Position numbers and translations under genes: made by a program
Notes under the pieces: generated by a model
The model's database searches: none
What the model was told of the DNA's origin: nothing
Seen by the model: only the letters and a program-made list of their open reading frames with translations
Assembly: GCA_946482575.1 (NCBI GenBank)
Contig: CAMLRZ010000002.1
Location: forward strand, 1 to 64,000
Source: an uncultured Candidatus Saccharibacteria bacterium
Lineage (GTDB): Bacteria; Patescibacteria; Saccharimonadia; Saccharimonadales; UBA4665
Direction of reading: 5' to 3'
Length of the DNA: 64,000 bases
Shown: piece by piece, positions 8,733 to 16,616 of the stretch
How positions within the stretch are numbered: position 1 is the first letter of the stretch
How the letters are laid out: each line of letters opens with the position of its first letter

Positions 8733-10655
8733 CAGATTCATCGGGTCGATATCGTGGTGCCAATTAGCCGGCAAGAGCTGCAGTGCATCTAGAAGCGCAG
8801 TCCTGTTTTTGGCTTTTAGAATGAGTTGCCACTGGTAACCCGTGCTATTCTTCTCGTGAAATGCGGGAGCGGGGCCATCTACCTCAATACGGAGTCCGGA
8901 TTTACGAAGGGTGTTCGCTAGCTTTTCTGCAGCCTGCTGTGCGCCTTTCTGTGTGCTACGCTTGCACCATAACTTAGCAAGGTAGCAGAAGGGCGGGAAC
9001 GTAAATTGTTCACGTTCGCGAAGCTCGTCTTCATAAAAGAGGTCCCAGTTATTTGAGAGGGCTGCGCGGAGGAGAGGGCTTTCGGGTGCGTACGTTTGAA
9101 CGACAACTGTGCTATCGCGGTGTCCGCGGCCAACCCTACCGATAACCTGATTTAAAAGCTGGTACGTTCGCTCATGAGAGCTAAAGTCGGGGACGTATAG
9201 ACTTGTATCGGCAATAACAACGCCTACGAGGCCTAGCATCGGCAAATCTAGCCCTTTAGCGAGGGTTTGGGTACCTACCAGAATATCTACTTCACCCGCC
9301 TTGATGGCGTCGTAGTGAACCTCGAGACGCTCAGCATGCTTGTTATCCGTATCAAAGCGCATTACTTTTCTATCAGGGAAAAGGCGCTGTGCTTCATCTG
9401 CAACTGCCTTGGTGCCAATGCTGCGAAAGGTTACGGATGTATTGCCGCATTCCGGACACGCCGTAGGTGGCGCATCACGAAATTCACAGCTGTGACAACG
9501 AATGCTGTGTGTATCGCCATGGTAGGTCAGGGGTAGATCGCAATGCGGACAGAGCGCTTGCCACCCACACTCGTCACATAAGATAACTCTGGCAGTACCA
9601 CGTCTGTTAAGAAAAAGTAGAACCTGCTCTTTTTTGCCCAAAGTGGACTCAATTTGATTAATGAGTTCATCTGACAAGAAAGACTTTCGACTAAACCGTG
9701 CCTTATCTTTGAGGTCAACGGTTATAATGCGCCTCCCGTGAGCGCTGCCCGATGCAGTTGATGTCATACGGATAACCGGCCGCCGCTTACTTTGGGCGGT
9801 AAAGTAATCAGTCACAAGAGGGGTGGCCGACCCTAATACTAACGGTGCTTTATGCAAGCTTGAAAGGTAGCCTGCTACGTGCGAGGCGTGGTAGTAAGGA
9901 CTTTGGTCTTGCTTATAGGCTGACTCATGTGCCTCATCTAGTACAATCAGGCCTAAGGATCGGACAGGACTAAAGAGAACGGAGCGGGGACCAATAATAA
10001 TAACCGGATCGCTCTCTTTGAGCACAATAGTCCATAGCTTATGGCGTACCGACTCTGACAGCTGTGAGTGCATAACTACCACTCGTTCGCCAAAAACCTT
10101 TTTGAAGTCAGCTGCCAACTGCGATGTTAAACCGATCTCGGGAGTAAGTATAAATGCCGACTTGCCTTGCGCCAGACTGGCTTTGGCGAGCTCGATATAG
10201 ACACGCGTTTTGCCGCTTCCGGTATCACCGTGCAAGATGTGCACCCCTGTGCTCTCAACCTTCGAAATTGCTTCAACCTGATCTTTTGTAAGGGCAGGTA
10301 AAGTACTTTCCTTGGACTGCAAGGTCATTAATGGAATAGTGGCTCTTTTGGGGAAATTTCGCGGCAGCACCTGCTGCATTACTGTGCCCAACGGCGCTGC
10401 ATAATAACGATGCATCCACCTGGCTAATTCAAGGAGCTGATTTGGTATTGGCGGCAGCTCCACAACTTCATTTAGGGGCTTTACCGCAAATGTTGGCTTG
10501 GTTGTTGATGTTTTAGATACAATTCCTAATACAATTTTTTTTCGCAACGGAATACGGACAATTTGGCCCACCGTAACAGATGAGTCGCTACTATATGTCA
10601 ACGCTTCCGAACCGCGATATCCGGGGTCTGCGACCAAAACTTCAACAAACTGCAT
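8727..10655 (-). CDS. priA: Primosomal protein N' (PriA helicase)
   Basis: Superfamily 2 DNA helicase that reloads the replisome at stalled forks. The 642 residues hold a 3' DNA-binding N-terminal domain, the Walker A GDTGSGKT (around 142-149), the DEAH box VLDEAH with ESAYKQ after it, and the helicase C-terminal lobe. The zinc-binding insert has eight cysteines: CDECGW, CPHC, CHSC and CPECG in order. Length is slightly below the E. coli form (732). TATAAT sits 6 bases before the ATG on the minus strand, so the mRNA is probably leaderless. It lies upstream of def-fmt in the same direction, a common neighbourhood. Confidence 0.93.
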   Translation of the reverse strand: MQFVEVLVADPGYRGSEALTYSSDSSVTVGQIVRIPLRKKIVLGIVSKTSTTKPTFAVKPLNEVVELPPIPNQLLELARWMHRYYAAPLGTVMQQVLPRNFPKRATIPLMTLQSKESTLPALTKDQVEAISKVESTGVHILHGDTGSGKTRVYIELAKASLAQGKSAFILTPEIGLTSQLAADFKKVFGERVVVMHSQLSESVRHKLWTIVLKESDPVIIIGPRSVLFSPVRSLGLIVLDEAHESAYKQDQSPYYHASHVAGYLSSLHKAPLVLGSATPLVTDYFTAQSKRRPVIRMTSTASGSAHGRRIITVDLKDKARFSRKSFLSDELINQIESTLGKKEQVLLFLNRRGTARVILCDECGWQALCPHCDLPLTYHGDTHSIRCHSCEFRDAPPTACPECGNTSVTFRSIGTKAVADEAQRLFPDRKVMRFDTDNKHAERLEVHYDAIKAGEVDILVGTQTLAKGLDLPMLGLVGVVIADTSLYVPDFSSHERTYQLLNQVIGRVGRGHRDSTVVVQTYAPESPLLRAALSNNWDLFYEDELREREQFTFPPFCYLAKLWCKRSTQKGAQQAAEKLANTLRKSGLRIEVDGPAPAFHEKNSTGYQWQLILKAKNRTALLDALQLLPANWHHDIDPMNLL

Positions 10656-10661
10656 GGTTGC

Positions 10662-10667
10662 ATTATA
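10662..10667 (-). promoter_or_regulatory. -10 element of priA (leaderless)
   Basis: TATAAT on the minus strand with 6 bases to the ATG. No good -35 is seen. Confidence 0.5.
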
Positions 10668-10700
10668 GTTTCAATAGTTTAAAATATATAGGTATAAAAG

Positions 10701-10729
10701 TTGAAATGACTGACGGGTTTCTTTATACT
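10701..10729 (+). promoter_or_regulatory. Promoter of the winged-helix gene
   Basis: TTGAAA, 17 bases, TATACT. The start codon is 41 bases beyond. Confidence 0.75.
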
Positions 10730-10770
10730 GAGTACCGGGTTCGTTGTTCTAATAACAATAAAGTTAAATT

Positions 10771-11058
10771 ATGCTAGATGTATTTATCACCTCCAGAGTT
10801 CGCCGCAAGATCATAGTGATCTATGCTAAGTATCCTGATTTCAAGACGCACGTTCGCGGCCTTGCTAAGTTAATTAAAGAAGACGCTGGAAATATTCAGC
10901 GCGAATTAAAGCGACTCGAGAAGGTGGGCTTTTTAGTATCTGAAAAGCAAGGTAACACCAAGATTTACCACACCAATAAGCAGTTCCCAATTTTTAAGGA
11001 ATTGCAGAGCATCGTGCTGAAGAGTCAGCGCGCAAGTCAAAAGAAACAAGTTCTTTAA
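10771..11058 (+). CDS. Small winged-helix (ArsR-like) DNA-binding protein
   Basis: This 95-residue basic protein looks like a single winged helix-turn-helix: a helix at 8-20, then FKTHVRGLAKLIKEDAGNIQRELKRLEKVGFL (recognition helix) and a wing at VSEKQGNTKIYHTNKQFPIF. This matches the ArsR/MarR-like regulators common as stand-alone short proteins in CPR genomes. No metal-binding Cys pair is present, so metal sensing is unlikely. The ligand and target are unknown. It has its own promoter and is followed by rpsU with a separate promoter. Confidence 0.65.
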   Translation: MLDVFITSRVRRKIIVIYAKYPDFKTHVRGLAKLIKEDAGNIQRELKRLEKVGFLVSEKQGNTKIYHTNKQFPIFKELQSIVLKSQRASQKKQVL

Positions 11059-11066
11059 GATAGAGC

Positions 11067-11095
11067 TTGCAAATTCATCCCTGTTAAAGTAGAAT
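11067..11095 (+). promoter_or_regulatory. Promoter of rpsU operon
   Basis: TTGCAA, 17 bases, TAGAAT, and 10 bases to the ATG. A nearly leaderless start with no ribosome site. Confidence 0.65.
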
Positions 11096-11105
11096 AAGAA
11101 TTGAA

Positions 11106-11321
11106 ATGATCCAAGTTACACGTAAAGACTCAAAAGAATCACTAGAAAACTTGCTGCGTCGCTTTAACCGCAAAGTTCAGCAGGCCGGTATTGTTGCTGT
11201 TGTTAAGCAGTCTCAGTACTTTGAAAAGCCAATGAGCAAGCGCGAACGACGTGCAAAGGCCATCATCCGCTCACAGCGTAAGGCACTCAAGCTTAAGAAG
11301 ATTAAGCTCGGCCAACGATAG
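11106..11321 (+). CDS. rpsU: 30S ribosomal protein S21
   Basis: The 71-residue, very basic protein has the S21 pattern: SLENLLRRFNRKVQQAGI near the N-terminus, EKPMSKRERRAKA in the middle and a Lys/Arg tail. S21 sits near the anti-Shine-Dalgarno of 16S rRNA. It is followed 11 bases later by the YqeY gene, a well-known pairing (rpsU-yqeY), which supports both calls. Confidence 0.92.
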   Translation: MIQVTRKDSKESLENLLRRFNRKVQQAGIVAVVKQSQYFEKPMSKRERRAKAIIRSQRKALKLKKIKLGQR

Positions 11322-11332
11322 ACGTAGGACGT

Positions 11333-11782
11333 ATGCTGAAGCAGCAAATCGAACAAGACCTTAAGGAAGCTCTCCTTGGAGGACAGAAAGACCGTGCCAC
11401 AACTTTGCGCGGTCTTAAAAGTGTGATCCTCTATGCTGAGGTTGCAGCTGGTAGCCGTGAGCAAGGGCTAAGCGATGAGCAAATCGTACAGTTATTTGCC
11501 AAAGAGGCAAAGAAGCGCCAAGAGAGTGCCGACTTTTATGTTAAGGGCGGCAGTCAAGAACGTGCTGACGCTGAATTAGTCGAAAAGAAGATTATTGAAT
11601 CTTACCTACCGCAGCAGCTCTCTGACGAGGAGCTGCTAAAGGTCGTTGATGACGCGATTCAATCTATGGGCACACTCTCTCCCCAGGCTATGGGGCAGGT
11701 TATAGGCAAGGTTAAACAAGCAACCGAAGGCCGTGCAGACGGTGGTCGCATTGCGCAACTTGTAAAAGAAAGGCTCAAGTAA
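11333..11782 (+). CDS. yqeY: GatB/YqeY domain protein
   Basis: A 149-residue helical protein of the YqeY family, related to the C-terminal tRNA-binding tail of the GatB amidotransferase subunit. Typical segments are LLGGQKDRATTLRGLKSVI, SADFYVKGG, IIESYLPQQLSDEEL and MGQVIGKVK. The family is thought to help tRNA-dependent amidation, but the exact role is not established. Its stop overlaps the start of adk by one base, so the genes are co-translated. Confidence 0.88.
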   Translation: MLKQQIEQDLKEALLGGQKDRATTLRGLKSVILYAEVAAGSREQGLSDEQIVQLFAKEAKKRQESADFYVKGGSQERADAELVEKKIIESYLPQQLSDEELLKVVDDAIQSMGTLSPQAMGQVIGKVKQATEGRADGGRIAQLVKERLK

Positions 11783-12321
11783 TGATTATCCTTACGGGTG
11801 TGGCTGGGGCCGGCAAGAGTATGCAAGGCAAAATTCTTGCCGACGAGCACGGTTACGCATGGATCTCAACTGGAGAAATTTTACGCGTGCTAGTGACTGG
11901 CAAACGCCGTCAAGAAATGCTGCAAGGAAAACTCCTGAGCGACGAAGAGATGATTACTATCTTGGACAAAGTTTTTGAGCTTATTGATCCAACACAAGAA
12001 TTTGTACTTGATGGCTTTCCTCGCACAATTCCTCAGGCCGATTGGCTACTCGAGCAGGTTAAGAAAGGCCGCTTTAGTCTAACCGCTATTATTAATCTTG
12101 ATGCTTCGGAAGACGTGGTTCACGCCCGCCTAAAGAGCCGTGGCCGTCAAGATGACACTGACGAAGCAATTAGTAAGCGCTTCCACGAATACAAAACCGT
12201 TACCTTACCAATTCTTGACCACTTCAAGAGCGAAGGTGTAACCGTTTACAACATTGATGCGGCACAGAAACCACGCGCTGTGCACGACGAAATTGTTCAA
12301 CACATCGACAACAAGGAATAA
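11782..12321 (+). CDS. adk: Adenylate kinase (short form, no zinc LID)
   Basis: Nucleoside monophosphate kinase that interconverts ATP, ADP and AMP. The P-loop GVAGAGKSMQGK lies at 6-17. ISTGEILR gives the AMP-binding segment, FVLDGFPRTIPQADWL the conserved DGFPR motif, and LKSRGRQDDTDEAISKRFHEY the arginine-rich lid and hinge. The long LID domain is reduced to a few residues, so at 179 residues it is a short-type enzyme. It overlaps yqeY and is followed by map, as in many bacteria (adk-map). Confidence 0.85.
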   Translation: MIILTGVAGAGKSMQGKILADEHGYAWISTGEILRVLVTGKRRQEMLQGKLLSDEEMITILDKVFELIDPTQEFVLDGFPRTIPQADWLLEQVKKGRFSLTAIINLDASEDVVHARLKSRGRQDDTDEAISKRFHEYKTVTLPILDHFKSEGVTVYNIDAAQKPRAVHDEIVQHIDNKE

Positions 12322-12337
12322 ATAAGGGGGCCACTCT

Positions 12338-13093
12338 ATGTCCAGTGCTAGTGTCAAGAAGCCAATTGAAATCGCTGCTATGCGAGAAAGTGGCCGGATG
12401 CTGGCTGCTATCTTGCAGCTTATGCGCCAACAGGCTACTGCCGGCGCTACGCCCAAGGACATGTCGGCTTTAGCAGCGAAAGAGCTGCGATCCCTTGGTG
12501 GCCGTCCCGCCTTTCTGGGCTTTTACGGTTATCCTGACGTTATCTGCATCTCGGTTAATAACCAAGTGCAGCACACTATCCCCACAAACATCCCATTTGC
12601 GAGTGGAGACGTTGTAAATTTTGATTTTGGAGTTACATACCGGGGAATGGTAACTGACGGGGGCATTAGTATTTGCGTTGACGGAAAAACAACACCAGAC
12701 ACAAAACGGCTTCTGGAAGGCACGGAACGTGCACTATATGATGGACTTAGTGTTGTAAAAGATGGTGCTCGTATCGGCGATATTTCTGCAACTATTGAAA
12801 GTACACTCAAAAAATACAAGCTTGGTATTGTGCGCGAGCTCGTTGGCCACGGCGTGGGATACGAATTGCACGAAGAGCCCGAGATTCCAAATTACGGTAA
12901 GGCTGGGCGTGGTCCCGTGCTTAAGGCGGGGATGACAATCGCGATCGAACCTATTACTACTTTGGGCGACCCAGCTATTGTTGAAGCTCACGACGGCTGG
13001 ACCCTGTTTACCAAAGACGGTAGTTGGTCGGCTCAGTTTGAGCACACTGTGCTGGTAACGCCGGACGGCTGCGAAATTTTGACTACTATGTAA
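12338..13093 (+). CDS. map: Methionine aminopeptidase, type I
   Basis: Removes the N-terminal Met after deformylation. Metal ligands in the pita-bread fold are visible: DFGVTYRGMVTDGG holds both Asp ligands, GHGVGYELHEEPEI the His and nearby Glu, and TIAIEPITT and FEHTVLVT the two Glu ligands. Length (251) is that of the type Ia enzyme without a zinc-finger extension. AAGGGGGCC precedes the ATG. The substrate pathway links to def and fmt earlier in the window. Confidence 0.93.
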   Translation: MSSASVKKPIEIAAMRESGRMLAAILQLMRQQATAGATPKDMSALAAKELRSLGGRPAFLGFYGYPDVICISVNNQVQHTIPTNIPFASGDVVNFDFGVTYRGMVTDGGISICVDGKTTPDTKRLLEGTERALYDGLSVVKDGARIGDISATIESTLKKYKLGIVRELVGHGVGYELHEEPEIPNYGKAGRGPVLKAGMTIAIEPITTLGDPAIVEAHDGWTLFTKDGSWSAQFEHTVLVTPDGCEILTTM

Positions 13094-13100
13094 AACAAAC

Positions 13101-13130
13101 TTGCTCTTGGGCAAGTATAAGCGCTATACT
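13101..13130 (+). promoter_or_regulatory. Promoter of ftsA (leaderless)
   Basis: TTGCTC, 18 bases, TATACT, then 8 bases to the ATG. No ribosome-binding site can fit. Confidence 0.65.
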
Positions 13131-13138
13131 TCTTTCAT

Positions 13139-14371
13139 ATGCGCGATTCCGCTTCTCAAACATATGTAGGCCTTGATATAGGCAGTAGCACTGTTCGATG
13201 TGTAGTGGGTATGATTGACCCTAATACCTCTAACAAAATATCTATTCTTGGTCACGGAAGTGCCCCAAATGTTGGTATGCGTAAAGGTGTTGTGGTGCAC
13301 ATGGACGATGCTGCTGAAGCAATCGTACAGGCCGTTACAGAGGCTGAGCGCTTGTCGGGCATGCGGATTAACACTGCTACGGTAAACGTTAATGGCTCGC
13401 ACGTCAGCGGTATTAACTCCAAAGGGGTTATAGCAATCAGTACCGCTAACCGAGAGATTACTCCTGAAGATCGTTTTCGCGTAGAAGAAGCTGCGACCAT
13501 CGTAAAACTACCCTCAAACCGGGAAATTATTCAGGTATTTGCCAAGAATTATCGCTTAGATGGCCAGGACAACATAAAAGACCCCGTTGGTATGCACGGT
13601 GTCCGTCTAGAGGTAGATACGCATATCGTATCTGCGGCCACGCCTAATTTACGCAATTTGGATATGGCGCTCGAGAAAGCTCAAGTGGTTCCCAATAATC
13701 ACACGCTGTCGAGTTTGGCTGCTGCCGAAGCAGTTTTGAGCAGGCAGCAGAAGGAAGCGGGTACGGTACTCGTGGATATTGGCTCGGGCACGACGAACAT
13801 TGTTGTTATCGAAGATGGTGAAGTGCAGCATGTCGCTGTATTGCCCATTGGCGGCGGGCACATTACAAACGACTTAGCTATTGGCCTTAAGACTGATCTG
13901 GATATTGCAGAGGCAGTGAAGGTAAAGCATGCCTCCTTAACGACTACGGGTAAGACACCGAATGTCCGGGTTAAGGTAAATAACCAAGACCACATCTTTA
14001 AAGCCGAAGAAATCGCTATGATTACCGAGGCTCGTGTCGACGAGCTATTTGAATATGTTAATAAAGAACTTACAAAGATACACAAAGCACACAAACTGCC
14101 CGGTGGTGTTGTGTTGGTTGGGGGTACATCTAAGCTTCCAGGGATCGCAGAGTTTGCAAAAGAAAAAATGCAACTACCAGCACGCGTTGGAAAATTGCAG
14201 TCTGTAAGCGGTTTGGTTGACACAGTTTCCGATCCAACGTACGCCGCAGCAGTTGGTTTAATGATGCTAGATATGCTTTTGGCCCCTCAAGATCAATCTG
14301 TTGGCCACGGCAATGCGAGCAGTCGAGCACTAAATTTCGTCGACTCGCTGTGGAGCAAAATCAAGAAGTAA
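13139..14371 (+). CDS. ftsA: Cell division protein FtsA
   Basis: Actin-like ATPase that tethers FtsZ to the membrane. The 410 residues show the phosphate-1 loop YVGLDIGSSTVRCVVG (9-24), the 1C (SHS2) insert with HGSAPNVGMRKGVVVHMDDA, the phosphate-2 loop TVLVDIGSGTTNIVVIEDG near residue 205 and the adenosine motif VVLVGGTSKLPGI near 325. The last residues (FVDSLWSKIKK) form the amphipathic membrane-binding helix typical of FtsA. The gene precedes ftsZ, as usual, with a separate ftsZ promoter in between. Confidence 0.95.
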   Translation: MRDSASQTYVGLDIGSSTVRCVVGMIDPNTSNKISILGHGSAPNVGMRKGVVVHMDDAAEAIVQAVTEAERLSGMRINTATVNVNGSHVSGINSKGVIAISTANREITPEDRFRVEEAATIVKLPSNREIIQVFAKNYRLDGQDNIKDPVGMHGVRLEVDTHIVSAATPNLRNLDMALEKAQVVPNNHTLSSLAAAEAVLSRQQKEAGTVLVDIGSGTTNIVVIEDGEVQHVAVLPIGGGHITNDLAIGLKTDLDIAEAVKVKHASLTTTGKTPNVRVKVNNQDHIFKAEEIAMITEARVDELFEYVNKELTKIHKAHKLPGGVVLVGGTSKLPGIAEFAKEKMQLPARVGKLQSVSGLVDTVSDPTYAAAVGLMMLDMLLAPQDQSVGHGNASSRALNFVDSLWSKIKK

Positions 14372-14430
14372 TCATTTTTTGTGCAAAATTTTTTGGCGCA
14401 TGATAAGCCCAAAATGCCTGCACAAGTTTG

Positions 14431-14459
14431 TTGAACTCAGTTGTCGCATAGGATATACT
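14431..14459 (+). promoter_or_regulatory. Promoter of ftsZ
   Basis: TTGAAC, 17 bases, TATACT. A 5' leader of about 40 bases includes GAGAGGG before the ATG. Confidence 0.75.
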
Positions 14460-14503
14460 GCTTTGTATACAAGAAGAACATGAAGAGAGGGTTATAAAAT
14501 ATC

Positions 14504-15862
14504 ATGCCTCAAGTTGAACCAGCTATCGAAACTATGGCCAAAATAAAGGTCGCCGGCGTCGGCGGTGCCGGTGGTGCGGCTATTAACAGAATGATCGAGG
14601 CGGGTGTTGAGGGAGTTGAGTTTATTGCCATTAACACTGACGCTCAAGCTCTTTTTCACTCTAAAGCCCAGACAAAGATCCACATTGGTAAGGGTGAAAC
14701 GCGCGGACTTGGTGCCGGTGCTGATCCACTAGTGGGCGAAAAGGCCGCCGAGGAGTCGTCAGAAGAGATTAAGAAAGCGCTGGAAGGCGCAGATATGGTC
14801 TTTGTAACTATAGGTGCCGGTGGTGGTACTGGTAGTGGTGCCGGCCACGTAGTTGCTCGCCTGGCTCACGAGATGGGTATTTTGGTTGTGGGTTTTGCCA
14901 CCAAGCCATTTGCTTTTGAAGGTGAGAAGCGTCGCCGCAATGCCGAGTTGGCAATTGAAAACCTGCGTCGTGCAGTTGATACACTGATTACTATTCCGAA
15001 CGACCGTCTTCTGCAGACGATCGATCGTCAAACACCGCTTCTGGAGGCCTTTAAGGTCGCAGATGACGTGCTGCGTCAAGGCGTACAGGGCATTTCAGAC
15101 TTAATTACTGTTCACGGGCTGATCAACCTAGACTTTGCTGACGTAAAGTCTGTTATGAGCAATGCAGGATCGGCACTGATGGGTATTGGCCGCGCTAGCG
15201 GTGAAAACCGTGCCGTGCTGGCTGCCCAGCAGGCTATCGACTCTCCGCTTCTGGAGGTGTCAATTGATGGTGCGCGAGGTATTCTGTTCAACGTTATCGG
15301 TGGTAACGACCTCTCGATGCATGAAATTAACGCTGCTGCCGAGGCAATCACCAGCGCCGCCGACCCTGACGCAAACATTATCTTTGGTGCAACAATTGAC
15401 GACAAACTATCCGGCGAAATTATCATCACCGTTGTTGCAACTGGATTCGATGCCGCTTACTTTGGTAATCGACGAAGCGCCGAAGAAGTTGCCGCAACTC
15501 CAACGGCTGTAAGCCCTGAACTTCTGGAAGATGATAAGCAGCAAATCGCAAAAGACAGTGAAGATCTGTCTACTGTGGATATGTCGCTCGATACGGATGC
15601 AGTTACAGACTTTAAGTCTGACGCAAACATGCCAAATATCTGGACTATTGCCGACGAAGACGGCCAGACTTCCGGGTCTGTTACGCAACCTACGGATGAC
15701 GACTTTAATAGTCCCGAACCTGACATGGAGCCGAAAGATAATCACCAAGATTCCTTAGGCGCTTCTTCTCACGATGAAGCTGAACTCGAGAAGCCATCCT
15801 TCCTACGCCGCCTTACACAACGCCGTCGCGAGCACGAAGGCGACGACGACAAACTTATCTAA
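14504..15862 (+). CDS. ftsZ: Cell division protein FtsZ
   Basis: Tubulin-like GTPase that forms the division ring. The tubulin signature [15 protein letters not shown] (around 105-119) binds [19 protein letters not shown] opens the Rossmann fold, and [11 protein letters not shown] with the T7-loop residues completes the catalytic site. Residues 325-430 are an acidic, disordered linker. The tail [11 protein letters not shown] near the end is the conserved peptide that binds FtsA and other partners. Length 452 is normal with a long linker. Confidence 0.96.
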   Translation: MPQVEPAIETMAKIKVAGVGGAGGAAINRMIEAGVEGVEFIAINTDAQALFHSKAQTKIHIGKGETRGLGAGADPLVGEKAAEESSEEIKKALEGADMVFVTIGAGGGTGSGAGHVVARLAHEMGILVVGFATKPFAFEGEKRRRNAELAIENLRRAVDTLITIPNDRLLQTIDRQTPLLEAFKVADDVLRQGVQGISDLITVHGLINLDFADVKSVMSNAGSALMGIGRASGENRAVLAAQQAIDSPLLEVSIDGARGILFNVIGGNDLSMHEINAAAEAITSAADPDANIIFGATIDDKLSGEIIITVVATGFDAAYFGNRRSAEEVAATPTAVSPELLEDDKQQIAKDSEDLSTVDMSLDTDAVTDFKSDANMPNIWTIADEDGQTSGSVTQPTDDDFNSPEPDMEPKDNHQDSLGASSHDEAELEKPSFLRRLTQRRREHEGDDDKLI

Positions 15863-15943
15863 TAAGTGGCCACGTTCGTCATAAATAATACAACCGATTT
15901 TAGTTGCTATACACCACAACTAGGACTATCATTATCTATACAG

Positions 15944-15959
15944 ACGCTATATATAGTGA
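15944..15959 (+). promoter_or_regulatory. Candidate NrdR box
   Basis: ACGCTATATATAGTGA is a near-perfect palindrome around CTATATATAG and matches the NrdR operator consensus (ACACWATATATWGTGT-like) at nearly every position. It lies 31 bases before nrdR and upstream of the reductase gene, the expected place for feedback control. A plausible -35/-10 pair (TTGCTA, 17 bases, TATCAT at 15904-15932) lies just before it. Confidence 0.65.
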
Positions 15960-15989
15960 TGGCACATTGATAAAGGATGGGGGAATAAC

Positions 15990-16466
15990 GTGAAATGCAT
16001 ACAGTGTCATTACGCTGATACGAAAGTAATCGAATCTCGCGATGCTACTGATGGTGAGGCTATTCGTCGAAGGCGTTCATGCCCAGAGTGCGGTTTTCGA
16101 TTTACGACATATGAGCGAGTAGAGCGACCACAGCTCATAGTGGTAAAGAACGGCGGTGTGCGTGAGCTTTTCAATCGCGACAAGCTTTTGGCGGGATTGT
16201 ATCGGGCTTGTGAAAAGACACCCGTAACGAACATGCAGCTAGAACGCCTCGTGGCTGACATTGAGCATCAGTTGCACGCCTGCGGTGAAGCAGAGGTTAG
16301 TTCTCACAAAATTGGTGAGATGGCCATGGAACGCTTGGCGCTTATGAACGAAGTGGCGTACGTACGATTTGCAAGTGTGTACAGGCGATTTAAAGATATT
16401 GCCGGCTTTGAAAAAGAGTTATCTGCAATTCGTGAACGCAACCAAGATCCGATAAAAGTGGAGTAG
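15990..16466 (+). CDS. nrdR: Transcriptional repressor NrdR
   Basis: Zinc-ribbon and ATP-cone repressor that senses (d)ATP and controls ribonucleotide reductase genes. The zinc ribbon is MKCIQC...CPECGFRF within the first 35 residues, with RRRRSC between. The ATP-cone starts at LIVVKNGGVRELFNRDKLLAGL (about 50-71). The start is GTG, set by AAGGATGGGGG upstream and by the position of the first Cys pair. Length 158 is typical. It sits directly upstream of the reductase, with a matching operator in front. Confidence 0.95.
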   Translation: MKCIQCHYADTKVIESRDATDGEAIRRRRSCPECGFRFTTYERVERPQLIVVKNGGVRELFNRDKLLAGLYRACEKTPVTNMQLERLVADIEHQLHACGEAEVSSHKIGEMAMERLALMNEVAYVRFASVYRRFKDIAGFEKELSAIRERNQDPIKVE

Positions 16467-16468
16467 CA

Positions 16469-16616
16469 GTCGGCTCCCCAGGGTTTTTAAAAAAGAGGGA
16501 AGGCCTTGGGGAGCTGGCGGCACGGAGCGGTGCTCGCGAACTCTAACAAACAAATAAACAATTTAATGGGGGGATTGTTCGGTGTAAATGCCGGGCAAGC
16601 CAACGTGAGGGTACTT
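16469..16616 (+). other. Structured 5' region of the ribonucleotide reductase gene
   Basis: Three hairpins can be drawn: GCTCCCCAGG with CCTTGGGGAGC (16474-16515), GAGC/GCTC with nearby GCAC/GTGC, and ACAAT/ATTGT around a G-run. AAAGAGGGAA inside the first loop resembles one block of the cobalamin riboswitch core, but the rest of that core is not evident. The downstream enzyme uses B12, so an RNA element here is plausible but unproven. Confidence 0.4.

Noticed and set aside
16506..16616. 37-residue N-terminal extension of the ribonucleotide reductase
   Set aside because: Does not resemble the family N-terminus; a ribosome site supports ATG 16617.
16469..16616. Full cobalamin riboswitch
   Set aside because: Only one short core-like block is present; kept as an open question rather than a call.
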